Shown piece by piece: positions 1 through 6,447 of a DNA stretch of 16,448 nt. The translations under genes and the position numbers were made by a program. Numbering within the stretch: the first letter of the stretch is position 1; every line of letters starts with the position of its first letter. The stretch is from an uncultured Sutterella sp. (GTDB taxonomy: Bacteria > Pseudomonadota > Gammaproteobacteria > Burkholderiales > Burkholderiaceae_F), in assembly GCA_937943605.1 (NCBI GenBank), contig CALEAW010000051.1:1-16448 (forward strand), given 5' to 3'. The notes under the pieces were generated by a model. The model was not told the origin of the DNA and did not search any database. It was given only the letters and a program-made list of their open reading frames with translations.

Positions 1-22
1 CAGTAAATACTAATTTTTTCTT

Positions 23-616
23 TTGAAGATAACCTTGTGCAAAATTCAGGCTAGTTCTGAGCGCCAAGTGTACCCGTTTGAGAGAAATTCACTTCAAAAC
101 ACAAATTTATGTATTAGCTTGGCGCCTGTGGTCGGTGTCGCGCCGAAGGTCTTGATTCTTGGCAGCATGCCTGGCCGCGCGTCGATCGATGCAAAGCAGT
201 ATTACGCACATCGAGCCAATCGCTTTTGGCCGTTGATGGCGAAACTATGTCCTAATGAATCCGATCGTTTGTTGTCACCTAATTATGACGACCGATTAGA
301 AGGACTCAAACGCTCGCACGTGGCACTTTGGGACACCATCGGACAGTGTGAGCGCACCGGAAGTCTTGATAGTGCCATTAGAGCAGTGGTGCCTAATCCC
401 ATTGGCGACCTACTCAAGGCTCAGCCTACGATTGAGCGGATTTTGCTTAACGGCCGCAAAAGTGAGGCAATCTTCAAGCGCTATTTGGCTACAGCCATAG
501 CAAGCGAGTGTCTTCATTCAAAGGTTTACGGGGTCCCTAGCACCAGTCCGGCCAACGCAGCTATAAAGCTTGATGATTTGTTCGTCGCCTGGTCTGACGC
601 CTGGCCAAAAGTGTGA
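23..616 (+). CDS. DNA-deoxyinosine glycosylase-like (UDG superfamily)
   Basis: Predicted base-excision-repair enzyme that would remove hypoxanthine, and possibly uracil, from DNA. The recognisable part is the family motif LILGSMPG followed by a YYAH..N.FWP stretch near residues 44-71, which forms the active-site and base-binding region of the deoxyinosine-glycosylase branch of the UDG superfamily. A second conserved element, VYGVPSTSPANA, lies near the C-terminus and matches the DNA-intercalation loop region. The length, about 197 aa or less, is normal for the family. The start is uncertain. An in-frame stop sits at 11-13, the first possible start is TTG at 23, and GTG at 68 is an alternative; neither has a clear Shine-Dalgarno sequence. 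The N-terminal residues before about 30 may be untranslated. It appears unrelated to the sulfite cluster. The family call is fairly firm; exact substrate is inferred. Confidence 0.78.
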   Translation: MKITLCKIQASSERQVYPFERNSLQNTNLCISLAPVVGVAPKVLILGSMPGRASIDAKQYYAHRANRFWPLMAKLCPNESDRLLSPNYDDRLEGLKRSHVALWDTIGQCERTGSLDSAIRAVVPNPIGDLLKAQPTIERILLNGRKSEAIFKRYLATAIASECLHSKVYGVPSTSPANAAIKLDDLFVAWSDAWPKV

Positions 617-771
617 TCACACGGATAAACACGCGAACAAATGCGCTATTACAGGCCAGACCACGCCCTCAAAACGCCTGTATTCGGGTAATGGCGCATA
701 GAAAAAAGACCTTATATGTCGGTAGACTGTCAGGATGGCAACAAAACGGCAGGACCAATCCGTTAAGCCTA

Positions 772-790
772 TCTATATATAGAGAAGGAG
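772..790 (+). promoter_or_regulatory. Palindrome plus Shine-Dalgarno before the M20 peptidase
   Basis: A perfect 12-bp palindrome TCTATATATAGA (772-783) lies immediately before a strong Shine-Dalgarno AAGGAG (785-790), six bases from the ATG at 797. The ribosome site fixes the peptidase start. The AT-rich palindrome could be an operator or a -10-like region; its role is not shown. Confidence 0.4.
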
Positions 791-796
791 AAAGAC

Positions 797-2047
797 ATGG
801 AAAAACCGACGCTTTCTGCAGAAATGAAGGCGCGTCTGACGACGCTGTGTGCGGATGAACGCGTGAAGGCTGCTTTACAGGTGTGCGTGGATGAAGTGGC
901 CACAGCCATGGAAGAACAGATTCATATTTCTGAAATTGAGTCTCCTACCTTTGCTGAAGGCGTGCGCGGTGAAGAAATTGCTCGCCTCATGAAGGTCTAC
1001 GGCTTGACGGACGTGGTGATCGATCCGATTGGTAACGTGGTCGGCCGTCGTCCTGGGACGGGCAATGGCCCCGTGTTGGCGATCGCAGCGCACTTGGATA
1101 CGGTCTTCCCAGCAGGCACGGACTTAAAAGTACGCAAAGAAGGCCATCTCTATTATGGTCCTGGGATTGGTGACAACGCCTCGGGGTTGCGTTCGATGTT
1201 GCAGATTTTGCGTGCGTTAGAAAAAGCCCAGATCGAAACCGATGGTGACATCCTCTTTGTGGGTACCGTAGGCGAAGAAGGTAATGGCGATATTCGTGGT
1301 GCCAAGGCGCTTTTTGATGGTTCTCGCAAGATCGACGGCTTTATGGCCTTAGACATGGCCGATATCTATACCGTGCAAAATGGTGCTACGGGTGCACACC
1401 GTTGGCGCTTGGCGATTGAAGGCGAAGGCGGCCACTCTTATTTAGATTATGGTCATGTGCCATCTGCCATTCATGCCATGTGCCGTGCGGGCGCTTTGAT
1501 TGCTGACCTTGAATTGCCCGAAAATCCGAAGACCACCTATACGATCGGGACGATTAAGGGCGGCACGACCGTCAATACCATTGCGGCGCGCTGCGAAGTG
1601 GACGTCGATATGCGTAGTGTGGATTTGCCTACTCTCGAAGCGCTTGAAGCGAAGATCCTTGCGGCCTTTGAAGAAGCAGTGCGTTTAGAAAATGCCCATT
1701 GGCCAAAGGCCGACGAAGCGCATCAACTGAAGCTTGTTAAGACTCAGATCGGTAATCGTCCGGCAGGATTACGCCCCAATGATTGCCCGGCTGTGCAGGC
1801 TGCCTTGGGTGCTTTGGACGCTTTAGGGATTGAAGCGCGCAATATTAAGTGTAGTTCTACAGACGTCAATGCCCCGATGTCAAAGAATATCCCGTCGGTC
1901 TGCGTTGGTACGGGTGGCGTGACGAACCTCGAACACAGCCTTAAAGAATATTTCGACTCGACCGATATGCACTTAGGTCCCCAGCTAGCACTCCTCGCGA
2001 CACTCGCGATGGTGGGCTTAAAGGGCACGAAGGGCGCACTCGCCTAA
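797..2047 (+). CDS. M20-family metallopeptidase (PepT/ArgE/CPG2-like)
   Basis: Cytoplasmic zinc-dependent amidohydrolase or peptidase of 416 aa. Metal-site residues visible in order are H99-L-D101 (AHLDTVF), D126 (GDNASG), the catalytic pair E160-E161 (VGEEGNGD), D186 (ALDMAD) and H380 (LEHS). A dimerisation-type domain with GEGGHSY and GTIKGGTTVNTIAA lies between them. No signal peptide is visible. The start is ATG with AAGGAG six bases upstream. The gene is followed at once by a terminator, so it is probably a single-gene unit. The M20 family covers aminotripeptidases, carboxypeptidases and aminoacylases, and the substrate cannot be told from sequence. Nothing links it to sulfite reduction except position. 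Confidence 0.88.
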   Translation: MEKPTLSAEMKARLTTLCADERVKAALQVCVDEVATAMEEQIHISEIESPTFAEGVRGEEIARLMKVYGLTDVVIDPIGNVVGRRPGTGNGPVLAIAAHLDTVFPAGTDLKVRKEGHLYYGPGIGDNASGLRSMLQILRALEKAQIETDGDILFVGTVGEEGNGDIRGAKALFDGSRKIDGFMALDMADIYTVQNGATGAHRWRLAIEGEGGHSYLDYGHVPSAIHAMCRAGALIADLELPENPKTTYTIGTIKGGTTVNTIAARCEVDVDMRSVDLPTLEALEAKILAAFEEAVRLENAHWPKADEAHQLKLVKTQIGNRPAGLRPNDCPAVQAALGALDALGIEARNIKCSSTDVNAPMSKNIPSVCVGTGGVTNLEHSLKEYFDSTDMHLGPQLALLATLAMVGLKGTKGALA

Positions 2048-2070
2048 GAGTTCAAAAAAATCGAACGATG

Positions 2071-2103
2071 AGCGGATTTCTCAATGAGAAGTCCGCTTTT
2101 TTT
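2071..2103 (+). terminator. Rho-independent terminator after the peptidase
   Basis: AGCGGA-T-TTCTC pairs with GAGAA-G-TCCGCT around an AAT loop (12-bp stem with one T:G wobble), followed by seven T. It is 23 bases past the peptidase stop. Confidence 0.9.
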
Positions 2104-2354
2104 ATGGTTTTTGGCCAAAAAAGACCAAAGTTCACTCAACGCGCCGGGTCGACGAAAAGACAACCCCAAAATGTCTTAAGACAAATAGGAAAACTTAAGA
2201 ATGTTAAAAATCGTGTTTACCCTAAGGTACGTTAAAAAAGAAAAGAAAGAATCGATAAATCCACGAAAAAACTAACTCTTTCAGGGTTTTTTAGAATTGA
2301 GTTGACAATTTTTGAGTGCTTGACGGTGTCTTTTTAAAAGCCTTAAAGACCTTA

Positions 2355-2459
2355 AGAAAACCGCCAAATGTTACAAAGGTAAATCCTAACAGGATAGAGT
2401 GGCTAATAGAGAAACTTAATCAAAACGAGGATTTTTACAAGGGGCGTTTGCGGTTTTTT
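2355..2459 (+). ncRNA. Candidate small RNA with its own terminator
   Basis: A closing helix is possible between ACCGC/AAATG (2360-2370) and CGTTT/GCGGT (2445-2454), followed directly by a run of T (2454-2459), as in a rho-independent end. Inside lie two adjacent small hairpins: TTAC-AAAG-GTAA (2371-2382) and ATCCT-AAC-AGGAT (2383-2395). A -35-like TTGACG (2320-2325) stands 17 bases from TTAAAG (2343-2348), which would place a transcript start near 2355. The -10 box is poor and no known RNA family was recognised. It could instead be an attenuator in a longer transcript or chance pairing in AT-rich DNA. Confidence 0.25.
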
Positions 2460-2464
2460 GTACC

Positions 2465-2504
2465 GTTCGAAAAAACTGAACGGTGAGTTCAGCCAAGGTT
2501 GAAC
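2465..2504. promoter_or_regulatory. Tandem inverted-repeat operator upstream of mccA
   Basis: Two inverted repeats lie side by side. Site 1 is GTTCGA-N5-CTGAAC (2465-2481) and site 2 is GTTCA-N8-TGAAC (2487-2504). Their centres are about 22 bp apart, two helical turns. The same arrangement occurs before the nosL-like gene at 8925-8963, which supports a shared DNA-binding regulator. The regulator is not in the window. Confidence 0.65.
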
Positions 2505-2755
2505 CTTCTTGGGAAAGGTCGCTAGTAAGTCTATGTCATTCCGTTGGGTGGAAACGGCCATTCCATATAGCGTTCAAGGTGAGTTATTAAGCCCTAGGTT
2601 TTTGAAGAGATGTACCTCTAAAGAGGTAGTCTGTTAGCAGAGAGAATGAGGGAATAAAACACGGTATCAAATTTGACTAATTTAGAGCTTAACGCTACTT
2701 ACAGAGCGAAATATGGGATGTGTGTCAGTTGAAACATGGTGTTTGCTCTAGCTAT

Positions 2756-2769
2756 TTGATCTAGATCAA
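2756..2769. promoter_or_regulatory. Perfect FNR-type box
   Basis: TTGAT-CTAG-ATCAA matches the FNR consensus TTGAT-N4-ATCAA exactly. Centred at 2762.5, it would place a class II (-41.5) start near 2804, giving an mccA leader of about 240 bases. The -10 region near 2792-2803 is weak. Anaerobic activation of mccA is the expected role. Confidence 0.7.
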
Positions 2770-2833
2770 TAGAACAAAGAAAGCTTGCGAAATCAGGATT
2801 ACTTAAGGAAACAGCTTCGTGCATCATAGTGAC

Positions 2834-3018
2834 GCGGGTTCATTCGATCCCGCATTGACCCCATTACCTTTTCTCGTCTAGGGGAAGGGATATGAAATCT
2901 CAGGAGGGTCTTCGGACCTGACAGAGAAACAACCAAAAATCGATGTTGCTCGTCGTGTTGAAGACGACGGCCTCTTCTTCACACGATGGTGCCTTCTCCG
3001 CTCTGGGGAACGGAGAAG
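2834..3018 (+). promoter_or_regulatory. Hairpin-rich 5' leader of mccA
   Basis: Four stem-loops lie between the presumed start and the ribosome site. They are GCGGG...CCCGC (2834-2853), GGTC-TTCG-GACC with a stable UUCG-type loop (2907-2918), CGTCGT...ACGACG (2951-2969) and CTTCTCCG...CGGAGAAG (2993-3018). None has a T-run, so they look like mRNA-stabilising or translational elements and not terminators. The last ends 11 bases before AGGAG (3029-3033), which is nine bases from the mccA ATG. Confidence 0.5.
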
Positions 3019-3042
3019 ACAAGACATTAGGAGATAAAAACT

Positions 3043-5070
3043 ATGCAATCCACTACCAGAAAAGCAGCGGCGTCTGTCCTGTTTTGCTCGGTCGCCATGG
3101 CTCTCGCCTCTCAGGCTATTGCTGCGGACGCCCCGGGTGTCGGTAACAAGAATGTAAACGCGCTCACGCAGCCGATTTACGCGAATCCGGACGGCGATGA
3201 AGCCACGAAGGGCGTTAAGACCCTCCAGGACTACATCGTTCAGGAAAAGGAACTCTGGCAGTTCCTCTTCGACAACCATCCGGTTTTCAAGTACGCTGAA
3301 GAAGGTCGCATCAAGGGTGTCTATAAGATTTCCACCCGTGGTTCCGAATTCCTCGGTGAAGGTAATGCTCAGAAGTACACGAAGGCTGCCGGTGCTAAGC
3401 CGTCCGCTTCCCAGTATCGTCTGGCTGCCAAGTCCATTCTTGACTATCCGAACAAGTTCGTTGGTCCGGAACGTTGCGGCGAATGCCACGCTGTTCAGTA
3501 CCAGAAGTGGAAGCGCTCCCGTCATGCTCAGACGATTCGCTTCCCGGGCGAACATCCTGAAGTCGACAACGACCTCAAGAAGAAGCTTTATGGTTCCGAC
3601 GCCTCCATCCTTCCGGACGGTATCACGCCTGACGTGATCTACGCTACGGTTGGTACGCCGCGTACGAAGTACGGTTACATCGACGGCTATCTCGTCCGTG
3701 GTTCCTACCACGTTCGTGACGGTCTTCTCCGTGACGGTACGGGTACGATCGTCGCCGGTGGTAACCAGTTCTCCCGCGGTTGGGCTTCTTGGCTCACCCC
3801 GGAACGCTGCGCTGAAATCGCCAAGGTGATCCCTGACTTCCCGACCAAGATGGAAGACTTCGGTGCCTCTGGCTCCCACCAGTGGGGTATGACCTCCTAC
3901 GGTTCCAAGTTCGAAAAGGAATTCCTCTTCCAGCCGGCTTCCTCCTATTGCGAAGTCTGCCACGCCTTCAAGTTCGACTTTAAGGATAAGAAGGAATTCT
4001 TCGCTGCTCTCGGCAACCCGAAGGAACTTCAGAAGCACACCATCTCCAAGGGTATTGCTTGTGAAGAATGCCACGGCGCCGGCGGTCACTTGGTTGGTGC
4101 TGAATCCAACGGCTTCCAGACGAACTGCGAACGCTGCCACCAGCGCTCCAACTTCATCCCTGAAGACGTTAACACCGAAGCTGGTCAGGGTAAGATCGAA
4201 AACGGTTTCAACGTGAAGACGAAGTCTTCCTGCCCGTCTTGCGGTACGGAAGGTTCCCAGCTCATGATGTCCAAGCATTATGAAAAGGGTATGCGTTGCG
4301 TGACCTGCCACGATCCGCACGAAGTGACGTCCAACTCTTGGGCTGACTACTACACGAAGCCGAACATCAAGCAGACCTGCCAGGACTGCCACCAGGTTCA
4401 GAAGGATGTTGTTGCTCAGACCGATACGCACCAGAAGATGGACTGTATCGACTGCCATATGCCGTTCACGATGTCCTGTGAAAACTTCACGGCCATCCAG
4501 CGTCCGGACATGGCCGGCTTTGACGCCGTCCGTCGTTCTCACGTGTTCAACATCAAGGTCGACCCGACCGCTAAGATGATGAACCCGGCTGAAGGTCAGT
4601 CTCGCGCTTCCAACTCCAAGGGCTGGCGTATTGCCAAGGACGAAGAAGGTCACGGCTACCTCGACCTTATGTGGACGTGTGCCCGTACGGCTAACGCCGA
4701 ACCGGCTCTCACGGAAAACAAGGGCTGCCACTCTGCCTTCATGTCCGAGCTCGAAAAGGGTCTCCAGTACACCGACCAGAAGCAGGTCTATGACGAAGTC
4801 ATGGAATGGCAGAACCCGGTTAAGGATGGTTACAAGGCTGCTCTCGCCGCTCAGGACCGTATCGTTAAGCTCCTCGAAGTCACGAAGCTTGACGCTGCCA
4901 CGAAGGCTGACGTCCTGATGCTCCTCGACAAGTCCCGCGATATCACGAACGAAATCGCTAAGGACGGTTCTTGGGGTGTCCACGCTCCGAAGTATCTGAA
5001 GCAGCGTGCCGAAACGGCTCAGGCTTACCTTGCCAAGGCTCAGTCGATCCTCGACGCAGCCGCCAAGTAA
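3043..5070 (+). CDS. mccA: Octahaem cytochrome c sulfite reductase MccA/SirA
   Basis: Periplasmic terminal reductase (675 aa) expected to reduce sulfite to sulfide with six electrons. A Sec signal peptide ends near AIAA-DAP (residue about 28). Seven CXXCH haem motifs start at C145, C303, C340, C362, C419, C446 and C468. An eighth site is the family hallmark CX15CH (C546 to C562-H563, ending NKGCH). Non-haem cysteines C256, C397, C400 and C479 remain. The known W. succinogenes enzyme holds Cu(I) with two cysteines near the active haem, and C400 (or C397) plus C479 are the likely equivalents (inference). AGGAG stands nine bases before the ATG. Codon use is strongly biased (AAG, GAA, TTC, CGT, GGT), as in very highly expressed genes. 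It heads an operon and is followed by a strong hairpin. The call is very firm because of the CX15CH motif and the neighbours. Confidence 0.96.
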   Translation: MQSTTRKAAASVLFCSVAMALASQAIAADAPGVGNKNVNALTQPIYANPDGDEATKGVKTLQDYIVQEKELWQFLFDNHPVFKYAEEGRIKGVYKISTRGSEFLGEGNAQKYTKAAGAKPSASQYRLAAKSILDYPNKFVGPERCGECHAVQYQKWKRSRHAQTIRFPGEHPEVDNDLKKKLYGSDASILPDGITPDVIYATVGTPRTKYGYIDGYLVRGSYHVRDGLLRDGTGTIVAGGNQFSRGWASWLTPERCAEIAKVIPDFPTKMEDFGASGSHQWGMTSYGSKFEKEFLFQPASSYCEVCHAFKFDFKDKKEFFAALGNPKELQKHTISKGIACEECHGAGGHLVGAESNGFQTNCERCHQRSNFIPEDVNTEAGQGKIENGFNVKTKSSCPSCGTEGSQLMMSKHYEKGMRCVTCHDPHEVTSNSWADYYTKPNIKQTCQDCHQVQKDVVAQTDTHQKMDCIDCHMPFTMSCENFTAIQRPDMAGFDAVRRSHVFNIKVDPTAKMMNPAEGQSRASNSKGWRIAKDEEGHGYLDLMWTCARTANAEPALTENKGCHSAFMSELEKGLQYTDQKQVYDEVMEWQNPVKDGYKAALAAQDRIVKLLEVTKLDAATKADVLMLLDKSRDITNEIAKDGSWGVHAPKYLKQRAETAQAYLAKAQSILDAAAK

Positions 5071-5102
5071 GTAAAAGGCCCGTTTAGCTTCAACCTTAGA
5101 AT

Positions 5103-5126
5103 CCCCGATCCCAACCGGGATCGGGG
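5103..5126 (+). other. Very stable intercistronic hairpin after mccA
   Basis: CCCCGATCCC-AACC-GGGATCGGGG is a perfect 10-bp GC-rich stem with a four-base loop, 32 bases past the mccA stop. No T-run follows. It probably protects the 3' end of a processed mccA message, or partly terminates, so that MccA is made in excess over downstream proteins. Confidence 0.75.
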
Positions 5127-5151
5127 GACCAAATAAGACCAAGAAGGAATT

Positions 5152-5577
5152 ATGAAATCGCATCTGAAACGGTTGGCTTTAGGCTTAAGTCTCGCGACAA
5201 CGGCGCTTTGCGCTTACGCGGGCGCTGATGGTGAGATTGAACCAGCCCCCGTCTATGACGAAGTGATCAATCAGATTTCGATGCGTGAAGCAGAAATGCT
5301 TCACGAGGAAGGCGTTCAGTTTTATGACGTCAACGAAGTTGAACTATGGGCAAAGGGATTTATTCCTGGCGCTATTTTCTTCAACGTCAATGACTGGAAA
5401 AAACTGCTTCCCGAGGATAAGAGCACAACCATTGTGTTTTACTGCGTGGATCCACTCTGCACGAGTAGTGAAATGGCAGCTCGCGAAGTGATGAAGCTTG
5501 GTTATACGGATGTTCGTCAGATGCCGGAAGGCATCACAGGATGGCGTCGTTCTAACCGTCCCATCGAACTTCCGTAA
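5152..5577 (+). CDS. Periplasmic single-domain rhodanese-like protein
   Basis: A small exported sulfurtransferase-like protein (141 aa). A signal peptide (residues 1-23, ending AYA-GAD) is followed by one rhodanese domain: YDVNEVELWAKGFIPGAIFFN is the usual first half, and VFYC98-VDPL-C103-TS is the active-site loop. C98 is the expected persulfide cysteine. C103 replaces the usual Arg or Thr five residues on, giving a CX4C loop, which is unusual. Its gene is the second in the mcc operon, with GAAGGA before the ATG. Possible jobs are carrying sulfane sulfur, keeping MccA cysteines reduced or handling copper; none is shown. The domain call is firm and the role is open. Confidence 0.85.
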   Translation: MKSHLKRLALGLSLATTALCAYAGADGEIEPAPVYDEVINQISMREAEMLHEEGVQFYDVNEVELWAKGFIPGAIFFNVNDWKKLLPEDKSTTIVFYCVDPLCTSSEMAAREVMKLGYTDVRQMPEGITGWRRSNRPIELP

Positions 5578-5639
5578 CAGATGTGTGTTTTATCACAAAG
5601 ATAAGACCGTAATTCACGAACTAATAAGTTGAGATCATT

Positions 5640-6416
5640 ATGTTTACCCTGAAAAAAGTCATTCTCTCTGCCTCGATTGCGCTGTCCATGAGCACCGTGG
5701 CATTTGCTCAGGCTCCGCAGACGCAGCTCCAGAAGGAGTCTTACAGTATGGGTGCTACGCTGGGTAACGTGCTGGCAAGTCAGGTTTATCGCCAGACGAA
5801 CTTGGGCGCCAAGGTCGATATGGACTTTGCCGTCCAGGGCTTCATGGATGCCTTGAAGAATAAGAGCCAGTTGACTGAAGACGACATGTTGAAGATTCTC
5901 AATGTGCGCGCCGAACAGCTCAATAAGCTCGAAGAAGCGGCTACTGAAAAAGTGGCCAAGGCTAACGCCGAAAAGTCCAAGGCTTTCCTTGCTGAAAACG
6001 CCAAGAAAAAGGGTGTGATTACGCTGAAGTCCGGTTTGCAGTACGAAGTCCTCGCTGAAGGCAAGGGTGAAAAGCCCCGCGTTGAAGACGTAGTGACCGT
6101 GAATTATGTGGGTACGTTCATCGATGGCAAGGTGTTTGAAAGCACCTACGAAACGAAGGAACCTGCTCGCTTTGTGATGATGTCCGTGATTCCTGGCATC
6201 GCCGAAGGCGTTGCTCTCATGTCCCCGGGCGCCCGTTATCGTTTCACGATTCCGGCCAATCTTGCCTATGGTCATGACGGCGCTGGTCAGATTCCGCCCG
6301 AATCTGCCCTTGTCTTCGACTTGCAGCTCGTCAAGGTCGAAAAGGTTGGAGCTCATAAGCAGAGCTTCGGTATGCCTGGTATGGGCATGAAGGGTATGGA
6401 AAATCCTCACAAGTGA
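5640..6416 (+). CDS. mccB: Periplasmic FKBP-type peptidyl-prolyl isomerase MccB
   Basis: A folding helper of the FkpA/MIP type (258 aa). The signal peptide is residues 1-23 (AFA-QAP), followed by an alpha-helical dimerisation domain to about residue 118, then the FKBP domain with VTVNYVGTFIDGKVFESTY, VIPGIAEGV and IPANLAYG. An isomerase beside mccA is a known feature of mcc clusters, where it is thought to help fold the multihaem protein. The C-terminus carries a short Met-rich tail, MPGMGMKGM, with M245, M248, M250 and M253 and nearby H239 and H257. This is not part of the FKBP fold and could bind Cu(I). The ribosome site before the ATG is weak, so translation may depend on upstream genes. 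The gene symbol follows the Wolinella naming by context. Confidence 0.9.
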   Translation: MFTLKKVILSASIALSMSTVAFAQAPQTQLQKESYSMGATLGNVLASQVYRQTNLGAKVDMDFAVQGFMDALKNKSQLTEDDMLKILNVRAEQLNKLEEAATEKVAKANAEKSKAFLAENAKKKGVITLKSGLQYEVLAEGKGEKPRVEDVVTVNYVGTFIDGKVFESTYETKEPARFVMMSVIPGIAEGVALMSPGARYRFTIPANLAYGHDGAGQIPPESALVFDLQLVKVEKVGAHKQSFGMPGMGMKGMENPHK

Positions 6417-6447
6417 GGATGACCATTAACTGCATGGAGAACGTGTG

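Larger units (their letters stand above)
2104..3042 (+). other. Long non-coding region upstream of mccA
   Basis: About 940 bases with no convincing protein gene on either strand, unusual beside the tightly packed genes on both sides. It holds, in order, an AT-rich stretch with a perfect palindrome TGTCTTAAGACA (2172-2183), two TTGAC promoter-like boxes (2302 and 2320), a candidate small RNA (about 2355-2459), a tandem inverted-repeat operator (2465-2504), a stretch with several short hairpins such as ACCTC-TAAA-GAGGT near 2614-2627, a perfect FNR box (2756-2769) and a hairpin-rich leader before mccA. The individual parts are listed separately. Confidence 0.6.

Noticed and set aside
613..858. 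81-codon open frame between the glycosylase and the peptidase
   Set aside because: It starts at GTG without a ribosome site, overlaps the well-supported peptidase start by about 60 bases, and has no recognisable features.
2533..2637. A 34-codon ORF in the long gap before mccA
   Set aside because: The nearest Shine-Dalgarno-like AAAGG is about 14 bases from the ATG, and the region reads better as structured RNA.
2834..2853. Sequence resembling a tRNA or tmRNA T-arm (GCGGGTTC...CCCGC)
   Set aside because: The loop is ten bases, not seven. No acceptor stem pairs with upstream DNA, no tmRNA tag reading frame or 5' domain is present, and no CCA end is in the right place. It is a plain hairpin.
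2892..2921. A nine-codon leader ORF within the mccA leader
   Set aside because: A purine-rich stretch lies just before the ATG but too close to it. The ORF is too short to judge and has no telling codons.
2878..5163. A very long open frame on the - strand opposite mccA
   Set aside because: It is a by-product of the strong codon bias of mccA. It has no recognisable domain, and the + strand frame carries eight haem motifs and a signal peptide.
5582..5597. CRP-like site TGTGT-N6-TCACA before mccB
   Set aside because: Nine of ten consensus bases match, but it lies inside the operon about 43 bases before the ATG with no promoter boxes. A single match of this size can be chance.
5517..6410. Open frame on the - strand opposite mccB
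   Set aside because: It mirrors a clear FKBP isomerase gene and shows no domain or ribosome site.
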